Shown: in pieces, positions 45,156 to 52,960 of the stretch
How positions within the stretch are numbered: position 1 is the stretch's first letter
How the letters are laid out: every line of letters begins with the position of its first letter
DNA from: CALBPI01 sp039033995
Lineage (GTDB): Bacteria > Pseudomonadota > Gammaproteobacteria > Steroidobacterales > Woeseiaceae
DNA: 64,000 nt
Direction: 5' to 3'
NCBI GenBank assembly: GCA_039033995.1
Contig: JBCCBP010000014.1
Span: forward strand, 7,144-71,143
Notes under the pieces: model-generated
What the model was told of the DNA's origin: nothing
The model's database searches: none
What the model saw: the letters and a program-made list of their open reading frames with translations, nothing else
Translations under genes and position numbers: made by a program

Positions 45156-45721
45156 CTAGTCGGAAGATGCGGCGGGACTTAAGAAAACAGTATAAGACCC
45201 GTCTTCATCAGCTAACCGAGCCTCAAAAGACGCTGTGACAGATTCCGGGTCATTCGTGATTACGTCATTCAAGAATCCGAGCGCACCTGTAAAGCTTGGG
45301 ATAAATCTAAACACTATTCGACCTGTCCCGTCAGCCGGCATCGTAACAAAGAGGTCTTCGTTGAAGATAAGGTAACCGATTCCGGTATCTTCAATAACTA
45401 GAGTACCCCGTATTGTGAAAGAGTAGGCAATATCGGGATCAAACTGCTCATTGTGAAACTCAGTGACATAAACATTGACGAGATCGGTACCTCTGACTCT
45501 CTGAAGAGCGTCTCCGCTTGAATGTTCGACATCTGACGAGATAACGCAATCCAAGGCCTTACTTGACCGCGCAGCACTATCGGCGTAATCAAAAAAGACC
45601 ATGAGATTGCAGAGTTCATTTTCAAATATCCGAACTTGCCGTCGATCATCAACCTGTATGCGCATGGTAATTTCAATGGCGTCCCCTGACTGATAAACGC
45701 GTTTATCAAAGCTGACTTGAG
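45156..45721 (-). pseudogene. 5'-truncated gene for a hypothetical beta-rich protein
   Basis: From the first ATG (45665) there are 169 codons, but the frame is open upstream as far as the IS66-like end at 45722, and these codons (QVSFDKRVYQSGDAIEITM) read like a genuine beta-strand of the same domain. A start codon and export signal are missing, so the gene seems to have lost its 5' end at the insertion point. The remaining protein has segments such as GTLVIEDTGIGYLIFNEDLF and no motif I recognise. It is enclosed by inverted copies of the 55-bp repeat. Confidence 0.55.
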
Positions 45722-45776
45722 CGTAAGCGGTGCGCCACGGGCATTACTTCCACGGTTGACGGGATCGTTCAAGCTC
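45722..45776 (+). repeat. 55-bp IS66-like end, copy D (inverted)
   Basis: Inverted relative to copies A-C. The GTAAGCGG terminus faces the truncated gene, and differs from copy C by one base (GCGCC for GCGTC on the plus strand). Confidence 0.7.
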
Positions 45777-45821
45777 AATGTCTATTGGGGAAGGATCAGT
45801 GTCTGTCCACACCCAAGAGGT

Positions 45822-46379
45822 TCATTGAGATGATCTTGCCGTTGTTCTCGACTGACCTAGCATTCTTTGTGCTAACGCATAACCAGTAGAAACAATAAGT
45901 GCAATACCGAGCATCCAAACCTGCCCCTTCATGAAAGCAAAGGCATGGAAACCAAAAGTTACTGTTTCCGCAATGTACTCTTCGGCGCCTTTTATGATCA
46001 TGAAATCAGGCTGAAAGACGCCAAAAATCAACCAATCGACGATAAACAAGTCAAATAGATTCATGAACGTCAGCATCAAAAAAGTATTGACTACAAAATT
46101 GATGTACACAGCGTGCATAGGGACTTGTCGAACGATGTGTCGAATGAGCGCAATGGAAAAACTGATAGTCAGTCCGAGAACCGCGAACATGACCAATAGG
46201 CTCTTTAAAAGCACATCATGCGGTAACTCTCCCACTTGTTGTTGTACTTCTTCAGGAAAATCAGGCACCCACACCATTGGTTCAAGTATGAACGAGCCTA
46301 GTATGACGATCGTAAATAAAATGCTTAGTACTAAGCCATAGCGAAGAATCCCGGCCCAGTTCATGTATACGGATTTCAT
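45822..46379 (-). CDS. Uncharacterised membrane protein of the FecIR-receptor operon
   Basis: A 185-residue protein with four or five hydrophobic segments (about 10-28, 58-80, 92-112, 120-138 and 155-172) and a short periplasmic-type loop (PEEVQQQVGELPHD). I do not recognise the family. The ATG at 46379 has an AGGAAG sequence upstream; a longer version to 46481 would lie within the receptor gene. It follows the receptor by 20 bases on the same strand, so it may serve the same transport process, for example as an inner-membrane component, but that is inference. Confidence 0.65.
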   Translation of the reverse strand: MKSVYMNWAGILRYGLVLSILFTIVILGSFILEPMVWVPDFPEEVQQQVGELPHDVLLKSLLVMFAVLGLTISFSIALIRHIVRQVPMHAVYINFVVNTFLMLTFMNLFDLFIVDWLIFGVFQPDFMIIKGAEEYIAETVTFGFHAFAFMKGQVWMLGIALIVSTGYALAQRMLGQSRTTARSSQ

Positions 46380-46399
46380 AAGACTTCTTCCTAAAGAGA

Positions 46400-49039
46400 T
46401 TAAAAAGAGTATTCGAGGGATAGTCCATAAGTACGCGGCGGTCCTTGGTAAGCAATCGCTGAACCAATAGGTGCGGACCACTGGATGTACTCTTCATCAA
46501 GCAAGTTTTCTGACCAGAGATAAATTCCCCAGTTTCTAAACGTCGTACCAGCGCGCAGGTTTATGAGCGAGTAGCCGGACTGCTTATTGGTATTCTCAAA
46601 ATCAAAAGCTTGATCACCAATGTAGGTCCATTGGAGTATCGAATCGATAGGTAGTGATAGATCACCTAGTTGGACTGAATTCGAATAGTCCAGCGACAAG
46701 TCGGCTGTGACATCCGGTGCTATGATTGCATCGCGGTCACGTAACTCTCGGTTTTCCCCTGTGAGGAAATTGGGTAGGTCCAGGCGATCGTAGGTGGCAT
46801 CCAATAGCCCCATGCTGAGTCGCATTTTCAAACTGTCTGTGAGCAAAAACTGAGTTTCAAACTCAATGCCCTGATTCACACCCTCGCCGTTACTTAGAGT
46901 GATAAAGCTAAACCCTGCAATGCCCGGTTCAAATACTTGAGTCTGAATATTGTCTCGAGCCGCGTAAAACGCTGCGAGAGCATACGTCAACCGACCATTG
47001 AGAGCACTTCCTTTGGCGCCTAACTCATACGTGTCACTGGTCTCCGGATCGAACTGACTAAATGCAGGATTGGTTGCGTTGTTAACACCACCGATCCGGT
47101 TCCCAAGTGAGTAAGTGAAATAGAGGTTGAGGCTTTCGTTGAAAAACCAGTTAAGCGCGAGTCGAGGTGAGAACGCGTCGAAGTCAACCTCACGCGTTTG
47201 CTCGGGGCTGATTGTAATCGCGGGCCCTCCAAGCGGAACAAATTGTTGACTACTGACGGTCTGTCGCGTCTCTTTATCATAACGAGCGCCCACGGTAAGT
47301 TCTAAACGCTCTGATAATGGAAAAACAAGTTGGCCGAAGACCGCATAGCCACGGTTCTCCGCGATGGATAGGTTCAAGACCTCATTCGGCGCTGTGGGGT
47401 CAAACAGTGCAGCGGCTGTGCCGTTCCTTATTGACTGATTGATAGGAAGGTCCTGACTAAAAGCGTAGAGACCAGCCAACCAGCGCAGACCAGAAGCCGA
47501 TGCAGGGCTGGAGAACTGTAGCTCGTTGGTCAAAACACTACTGATGTTATCTTCGCCAGGAATTGGACGACTAAAAGTATTCAAGTCAGCAGTAGTAAAA
47601 TCGATATCGACATTGGCAATCTCGTATTCGCTCGTCTGGTAGGCAAGGACATTCGATAGATTGAAATGCGCACCTGAATAGCGACTAGTGAAGCCGAATT
47701 GCGTCAAATCCACGGACACCCGTCCGGTTGCATCTTGTGCGGTGGTGAACGGGTTGGCACGCGCTTCGTCGATTGTAATTGCATACGGAACATATCCATC
47801 AACGTTGCGGATGTAGCGTTTGCCCGCAAGATTGAACGACCAATAGTCGTCAGGCGTATAAGTTGCCGACAGACTTCCGCCAATGTTCTCCTCCGCATTA
47901 AAATTGCTCCCATCAAACGAGTTGGTATAGAAACCGTCTTGGTCGCTATAGAGCGCGGATGCGGAAAGAAACAGTTGGTTTTCAACAAGTGGTCCACCAA
48001 CAAAACCTCCAATACGTCGTGTTGAGAAGTTTCCCGCAGCCAAGTTGATACGCCCCTCCCATTCACTGGGCGTTTGGCGGGTTTTAATGTTAATTACGCC
48101 GCCCAGTGCATTCCGACCAAAAATCGTTCCCTGAGGACCCTTGAGGATTTCAATACTCTCGGCATTGTCAAAGCTCTCTATACTCGAGTAGATGTCGAAC
48201 TGGTTGATTCCATCTACATATACGGCAACGGATGGGTCGAAGTTGAGCGATGTGATTCCACGAATTGAGAAGTTGATCCCATCTCCACCACCAAAATCGG
48301 CCGCTGCTAGATTCCCACTTAACGCAGTCAAATCGCGACTGTTGACCAATTGAAGATCAACGATATCCTCTGCGTCGACTTTACTGATAGAGACTGGTAC
48401 TTCTAGCGAAGACTCTTCCTGACGATTGGCACTGACTACGATCTCATCGGGGAGGGTGACTCGCGCAGACTCCAACGCAATCACCAGTGGGCGTCGGCGA
48501 GTGGTATCGATTGGGATGCGTTGTGCGGCATAACCTGTCGCGGTGATATAGAGCGTATACGTCCCGCTTGGAAGTTCTCCTAGTGTAAACCGTCCTTCGT
48601 TGTCTGAAAGAACGGTGTTTCTGCGGTTCAAGATGCCAATCCGAACGCCAGTGAGCGGTCTGTTGTTGGCCGCATCAACGATTGTGCCTCGCACCCAACG
48701 CTGGCTTAGTTTGGTGACAACATATCCGCCGGACGGAGCCGGTGTCGCGACGAGTCCGGTACCGACTAAGACCTGTTCGAGCGCTTGCTGGACCGTGAAT
48801 GTCCCGTTGGTTTTTCGAATAGTTAGGTCACTGACGACACGCTCGTCGGCCAAAATGCTTACACCGAAGGATAGTGAGAGCTCAATGAGTGCGTCAGCGA
48901 GTGGCATCGAATCGAGACGTACATCTTGTGCTACGGCGGGTCTGGTTGGTGTTTGCGCATGTGTCTCGTTGCCAAACATGAATACGACGCCGAGGGTTAT
49001 CGCCAGACTGGCCGTGTATATCTTAGTTCTTGAAAGCAA
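46400..49039 (-). CDS. TonB-dependent receptor with STN and carboxypeptidase-like domains
   Basis: An 879-residue receptor. After the signal peptide come an STN (secretin/TonB short N-terminal) domain at about 35-110 (PLADALIELSLSFGVSILAD), a carboxypeptidase-regulatory-like beta-sandwich at about 113-190 (GTIVDAANNRPLTGVRIG), a plug (about 205-320) and the barrel ending in YGLSLEYSF. STN domains pass a signal to FecR-type anti-sigma factors when ligand binds, and FecR and FecI genes lie directly upstream. The barrel recalls iron-complex receptors of the IroN/CirA/FhuE broad group; the ligand is unknown. Confidence 0.88.
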   Translation of the reverse strand: MLSRTKIYTASLAITLGVVFMFGNETHAQTPTRPAVAQDVRLDSMPLADALIELSLSFGVSILADERVVSDLTIRKTNGTFTVQQALEQVLVGTGLVATPAPSGGYVVTKLSQRWVRGTIVDAANNRPLTGVRIGILNRRNTVLSDNEGRFTLGELPSGTYTLYITATGYAAQRIPIDTTRRRPLVIALESARVTLPDEIVVSANRQEESSLEVPVSISKVDAEDIVDLQLVNSRDLTALSGNLAAADFGGGDGINFSIRGITSLNFDPSVAVYVDGINQFDIYSSIESFDNAESIEILKGPQGTIFGRNALGGVINIKTRQTPSEWEGRINLAAGNFSTRRIGGFVGGPLVENQLFLSASALYSDQDGFYTNSFDGSNFNAEENIGGSLSATYTPDDYWSFNLAGKRYIRNVDGYVPYAITIDEARANPFTTAQDATGRVSVDLTQFGFTSRYSGAHFNLSNVLAYQTSEYEIANVDIDFTTADLNTFSRPIPGEDNISSVLTNELQFSSPASASGLRWLAGLYAFSQDLPINQSIRNGTAAALFDPTAPNEVLNLSIAENRGYAVFGQLVFPLSERLELTVGARYDKETRQTVSSQQFVPLGGPAITISPEQTREVDFDAFSPRLALNWFFNESLNLYFTYSLGNRIGGVNNATNPAFSQFDPETSDTYELGAKGSALNGRLTYALAAFYAARDNIQTQVFEPGIAGFSFITLSNGEGVNQGIEFETQFLLTDSLKMRLSMGLLDATYDRLDLPNFLTGENRELRDRDAIIAPDVTADLSLDYSNSVQLGDLSLPIDSILQWTYIGDQAFDFENTNKQSGYSLINLRAGTTFRNWGIYLWSENLLDEEYIQWSAPIGSAIAYQGPPRTYGLSLEYSF

Positions 49040-49132
49040 GGGGATTCTCCATTGGCGAGGCGCGACAGAGTGCGGCCTACATATACAATGAAGATTGGCG
49101 GGGCAGTTTTTAAACCTGACGGCCGGAAATAG

Positions 49133-50182
49133 TCAGCGGACTGACGAATCCTTGGGATCCGAAGCACTTAAGAGAATTACTTCACTATTGGAATAATCAA
49201 TTTTTACTGGGTGTAGCGTCGCTAGAGTGTCCAATAGTGTGGTCACATTTTCGCCAAGGAACACGCCGCGAACTTGATAGTTCAAGATGCTCTCTGATCC
49301 ATCAGCTACCCGAATCGGCACATCTGAGTACCGTCTAGCGTCATCCAATAGTTCACCAACACTTGCTCCGGTGTAGACAAGGCGACCGGTTCGCCAAGCG
49401 CCGATGCTAGATGTTGTGATGCGGTTCAAGACAGCGGCGCCATCGAGGTTGGATACCACGAGTTCATCGCCTGGGCGCAGAACCTCTAGGACGTTATTGC
49501 TCTCGATGTCCCTAACCTCAACTGTGCCTTCGACCACGGCAACTCGAGTAACTTCTTTACGAGCCCTTACGTCGAACTCGGTACCTAACGCCGTGGCGAC
49601 AATGTGCTCAGTCACGACTCTGAATGGGCGTGCCGCTTCACTCGCTACTTCAAAGTAAGCAGCACCATTACTTAGCTCGACATCCCGAACAGCGGCTGTG
49701 AAGCTGGCAACGGCGGTTGTGGCTGGGCCCACGGTAATGTTCGTACCATCGCCGAGTAGCGCTCGTTTAGTTTCTGCAACTTCACTCTGGATTGACTGCG
49801 CGATCGGCATCGCAATCTGATCCGGCGACGACAAGAAAAAGCGATGAGGGAGCAGTAGGACGCAAATAGCAGCAACGACCGAAAGTGCAAAGCTCGGTAA
49901 AAGCCAACGCATACTCCTGACGGCCAACGAACGTCGAGTTGGGATGACAGTCTGGTTGGATGTCGACGTTGACTGAGCCAAGTCGTTGGGTGTCAGCCTT
50001 CCCAAAGCCTTGTGAAAAGTCTGCGCACGCTCATAAAGCGCAAGATTTCTGGTGTCCTCTTGGCACCATGCCTTAAATGCTGCACGCTGCTCCTCCGAGA
50101 CAGCCGGGTCTTCGAGAAGCAAAACCCAATCGTGCACTTCTCTGAGCGGACCCAAGTTGCGCGCTGCACTTTGTTCGTTCAC
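49133..50182 (-). CDS. fecR: FecR-family anti-sigma/sensor protein
   Basis: A 349-residue protein with the cytosolic DUF4880 domain (about 10-58; AFKAWCQEDTRNLALYERAQ), one transmembrane helix (about 92-113), a periplasmic FecR domain (about 140-235; ALLGDGTNITVGPATTA, FEVASEAARPFRVVTE, ALGTEFDVR) and a C-terminal STN-like/DUF4974 part. It would relay receptor occupancy to the sigma factor whose gene ends 3 bases upstream. The gap to the receptor start is 93 bases. Confidence 0.9.
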   Translation of the reverse strand: MNEQSAARNLGPLREVHDWVLLLEDPAVSEEQRAAFKAWCQEDTRNLALYERAQTFHKALGRLTPNDLAQSTSTSNQTVIPTRRSLAVRSMRWLLPSFALSVVAAICVLLLPHRFFLSSPDQIAMPIAQSIQSEVAETKRALLGDGTNITVGPATTAVASFTAAVRDVELSNGAAYFEVASEAARPFRVVTEHIVATALGTEFDVRARKEVTRVAVVEGTVEVRDIESNNVLEVLRPGDELVVSNLDGAAVLNRITTSSIGAWRTGRLVYTGASVGELLDDARRYSDVPIRVADGSESILNYQVRGVFLGENVTTLLDTLATLHPVKIDYSNSEVILLSASDPKDSSVR

Positions 50183-50185
50183 GCG

Positions 50186-50737
50186 TCACACTTCCTCATC
50201 TTCTATTTCTATAAACCACGCATGAAGCTCAGCCTGCGCCGTCGCGACTTGTTTGCGAACCGCGGGCACGCTTACTCCGAATTTGTCAGCAATTGTCTGA
50301 AGCGTCAATCCTGAGACTCGGTACATGATAAATGCATCACGCCGTCGCTCTGGCATTCGAGACAGTATCTGGTTGATTGTGCGAAGTTGCTCGCGCGCGC
50401 AAACGACATTTTCCGGGCTAAGGTTGTCGCCACGGATAGGAAAATATAGTCGCTCGATCTCGAAATCAAATGAAGCTCTGGTCTTGGTCGTTTTCTTACT
50501 ATCTAACACCAGATTCCTGGCCGTTCGCCAGATAAATGCTTTGATATTTTGGACCGCAGACAAGTTCTCGTATTCGTAGACGCGACGGAAAGCCTCTTGC
50601 ACAACATCTTCCGGGTCTGGCGGGCCATTCCCGAAACGCAATCGAATGCCGGCGATCATTTCGCTTAGATATGAAGCGTACGCATCGGTGACGCGCTGCT
50701 GTTGATCGTTGGAAACAGATTGATGCGAAGCTTTCAC
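50186..50737 (-). CDS. fecI: FecI-type ECF RNA polymerase sigma factor
   Basis: A 183-residue ECF sigma factor. Region 2 shows PEDVVQEAFRRVYEYENL and IKAFIWRTARNLVLD; region 4 shows RDAFIMYRVSGLTLQTIADKFGVS and PAVRKQVATA. It is followed by fecR and a receptor with an STN domain, the standard cell-surface signalling order. Upstream at 101 bases lies a Fur-like box, so iron limitation should raise the sigma factor, and ligand binding should then activate it. Confidence 0.92.
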   Translation of the reverse strand: MKASHQSVSNDQQQRVTDAYASYLSEMIAGIRLRFGNGPPDPEDVVQEAFRRVYEYENLSAVQNIKAFIWRTARNLVLDSKKTTKTRASFDFEIERLYFPIRGDNLSPENVVCAREQLRTINQILSRMPERRRDAFIMYRVSGLTLQTIADKFGVSVPAVRKQVATAQAELHAWFIEIEDEEV

Positions 50738-50837
50738 TGGTTGTGTGGCCTAGAGTTCAGAAGGATAACCGGGCTAGTCAGTTCCAACGCATTCCCTGCA
50801 TTATGACTGTCAACACGAACCATACCGGCTTACAAAT

Positions 50838-50856
50838 GCAAATAATACTCATTTTC
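50838..50856. promoter_or_regulatory. Fur-like box upstream of fecI
   Basis: Read on the minus strand, GAAAATGAGTATTATTTGC matches 13 of 19 positions of the Fur consensus, including the core AATGA and the outer G and C. It lies 101 bases before the fecI start codon. Confidence 0.65.
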
Positions 50857-50908
50857 ATTTAAAAATCTGAATTGGCTATCTGTCGGCGGAGCAATACAAA
50901 CCGCAATC
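50838..50908 (-). repeat. 71-bp Fur-box module, copy 2
   Basis: Gap-free match to 44895-44965 with about 59 of 71 identical bases. The most conserved parts are the block AATCTGAATTGG next to the Fur box and the far end AACAAACCGCAATC-like sequence (here ACAAACCGCAATC). Confidence 0.7.
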
Positions 50909-51174
50909 GAATTAGCTAAGATCGACCTTCAACAGGTACTTCGGGAAAAGCTCGACAAGCCATTGCTCCAACAAGTCTTGGAGTCGTTGCTGGATGCTGC
51001 GCTAGAGGTGAGATCGGATCGGAGGCATGAGCAACGCGCGACTTAACTAGTCACTGCAGCTGATGCGCATGGACTCATCGCATGTCTTACTGTCGCAATC
51101 CACTCGCATGCGTCAACTGCACAGCTGAACGCAGGCATTGGGCCTGGGCGGCCGCTAACCTCTGAGCGAGAGAC

Positions 51175-51624
51175 CTAAAACGGAATATCGTCGTCGAAAT
51201 CGCTAACCGCTGCGGCGGGTTGCTGGGCTGGTGCGGACTGCGGACGCGATTGTCCACCGCCACCGGACATCGGAGAACCACTGCCACCTCTGGAGCCGAG
51301 CATTTGCATCTCATCGGCAATGACTTCGGTGGTGTAGCGATCGTTACCCGATTTATCCTGCCATTTGCGGGTGCGCAGTTTGCCTTCGATGTAAACCTGA
51401 GAACCTTTGCGCAGATACTCCGCGGCAATCTCTGCCAGACGGCCGAACATGGCGATGCTGTGCCATTCGGTGCGCTCTTGCGGCTCGCCGGTTTGCTTGT
51501 CTTTCCAGCTCTCACTGGTCGCGATACGCAGGTTGGTCACCGCGCCGCCACTCGGCATGTAACGGGTTTCCGGGTCTTGCCCCAGATTCCCAACGAGAAT
51601 GACTTTGTTTACTCCGCGTGCCAT
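51175..51624 (-). CDS. ssb: Single-stranded DNA-binding protein
   Basis: A 149-residue SSB with the N-terminal OB fold (MARGVNKVILVGNLGQDPE, WHSIAMFGRLAEIAAEYLRKG), a Gly/Gln/Pro-rich linker and the acidic C-terminal tip DFDDDIPF that contacts partner repair and replication proteins. The order uvrA, MFS gene, ssb is found in Pseudomonas and relatives. Confidence 0.97.
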   Translation of the reverse strand: MARGVNKVILVGNLGQDPETRYMPSGGAVTNLRIATSESWKDKQTGEPQERTEWHSIAMFGRLAEIAAEYLRKGSQVYIEGKLRTRKWQDKSGNDRYTTEVIADEMQMLGSRGGSGSPMSGGGGQSRPQSAPAQQPAAAVSDFDDDIPF

Positions 51625-51688
51625 GAGATTCCCCTAAACGTCTCGATTTCCCCTATTTTAGACGCAGTGGTGAAAAATGACAGCACGA

Positions 51689-52888
51689 TTAAGGCGCGGG
51701 TCTGACGAGTTTTCCCGCTTCAAACAATAACCAGACGCCGATAATGACAGCCAGTGCCCCCATGCCGTACGCCGCGTCGGCGACCCCAACCATCCAACCG
51801 CAGACGGTCGCTCCCACAAACGCGCCGAAAAACTGGGCGCTGGAAAACACCCCCATACTCGCACCGCGCTGCCCTGCATCCGCGCGAATGGACAGCAGCG
51901 CTGGCAGGGATGCCTCCAGATAACTGAAACCGGCGAAGAACAGGGTGCAACCCACTGCAAACCACGCCAGCGTGCTCGCCCAGATCATGCTGACCAGGCC
52001 AATCAGCATCAGCGCGACCGCTAGCAGATTGAAATTGCGATCCGCGCGGCGCCCGGCCAGCGCGATCATCGGCACCGCGATCAGCAACGAGGCGGCCAGT
52101 GTTCCGGCGTAGAAAACCCAATGCTGGCTGTCCGGAAAACGCAGGCGGTCGATCAACAGAAATGGCGCAACGACAAAGAAGCCGGTTAAAGCCGCGTGCA
52201 AGCCCAACACGGCGAGATCCAGCGTCAGCAACTCACGCCGTAAAACCCGACGCCAGTCCGTGCGTGGTTTCTCGGCAATCACCCTCTGTTTCGGCTGGCG
52301 CCACCAGGCATGCAGCGTCAATGCTATCCCTAAGGCACCGCAGGCTGCAGACGCCCAGAACAGTCCACGCACCCGCAACAAATTCGCCAGTAATGGCCCG
52401 AGCACGAGGGCCAACAAAAACGACACCCCGATACCCGCGCCAAACAATGCCATCGAGATTGTGCGCACCTGCTCTCGTGTCAGATCGGCCAGCCAGGCCG
52501 ACAGCGTCGCGGAGACTGCACCGGCACCCTGGAGAAAACGACCAGCGATAACACCGTGAATCGAATCGGCACTCGCTACGATCACGCTGCCGATCAGGAA
52601 CAACGACAATCCCAATACGACCACCGGCCCGCGGCCGATACGATCAGACAGCGCACCAAACGGCACCTGCAGCAGCGCCTGGGTCACTCCATAACCGCCG
52701 ACCGCAATACCGACCAGCAGCGGCGTCGCGCCATTCAGTGATCGTGACCAGAGTGCAACCACCGGCAACACCATGAACAGCCCAAACATGCGCGAAATCG
52801 AAATCGCGCTCAACTCGGCGACGAACGAAAATTCCTGTCGCGTCGGTCGTGTGGAGAGTTTCCCGGCAGCAGTTTCAGAAGAAGACAT
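51689..52888 (-). CDS. Major facilitator superfamily transporter (YajR-like)
   Basis: A 399-residue twelve-helix MFS protein. Motif A is visible as FGALSDRIGRGPVVVLG after helix 2 and ISRMFGLFMVLPVVALW opens helix 1, both as in the YajR-type drug-efflux-like group between uvrA and ssb. I choose the ATG at 52888 (MSSSETAAGK); an upstream ATG at 53002 would run into uvrA. The substrate is unknown. It is divergent from uvrA with 72 bases between. Confidence 0.88.
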   Translation of the reverse strand: MSSSETAAGKLSTRPTRQEFSFVAELSAISISRMFGLFMVLPVVALWSRSLNGATPLLVGIAVGGYGVTQALLQVPFGALSDRIGRGPVVVLGLSLFLIGSVIVASADSIHGVIAGRFLQGAGAVSATLSAWLADLTREQVRTISMALFGAGIGVSFLLALVLGPLLANLLRVRGLFWASAACGALGIALTLHAWWRQPKQRVIAEKPRTDWRRVLRRELLTLDLAVLGLHAALTGFFVVAPFLLIDRLRFPDSQHWVFYAGTLAASLLIAVPMIALAGRRADRNFNLLAVALMLIGLVSMIWASTLAWFAVGCTLFFAGFSYLEASLPALLSIRADAGQRGASMGVFSSAQFFGAFVGATVCGWMVGVADAAYGMGALAVIIGVWLLFEAGKLVRPAP

Positions 52889-52960
52889 AGGGCTTTTGCG
52901 TCGAACAGCAACGGCGGCGTATATTAGCAGGTTGTTCGCACTTCGCTGGGTCTCATTCCT

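Larger units (their letters stand above)
50738..51174. other. Intergenic region between fecI and ssb
   Basis: Apart from the Fur-like box and 71-bp module, this 437-base stretch holds no supportable gene. A short plus-strand open frame near 50,900-51,007 (with LQQVLREKLDKPLLQQVLES) lacks a start codon and may be a relic. Confidence 0.5.

Noticed and set aside
33184..45776. The 55-bp repeats considered as integron attC sites or CRISPR repeats
   Set aside because: They lack the attC core sites and strong internal palindrome, are far apart and in both orientations, and two of them lead directly into IS66-type tnpA.
50881..51007. Short plus-strand frame that might be the start of a transposase
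   Set aside because: No start codon, stops within about 40 codons, and the resemblance is too weak to name a family.
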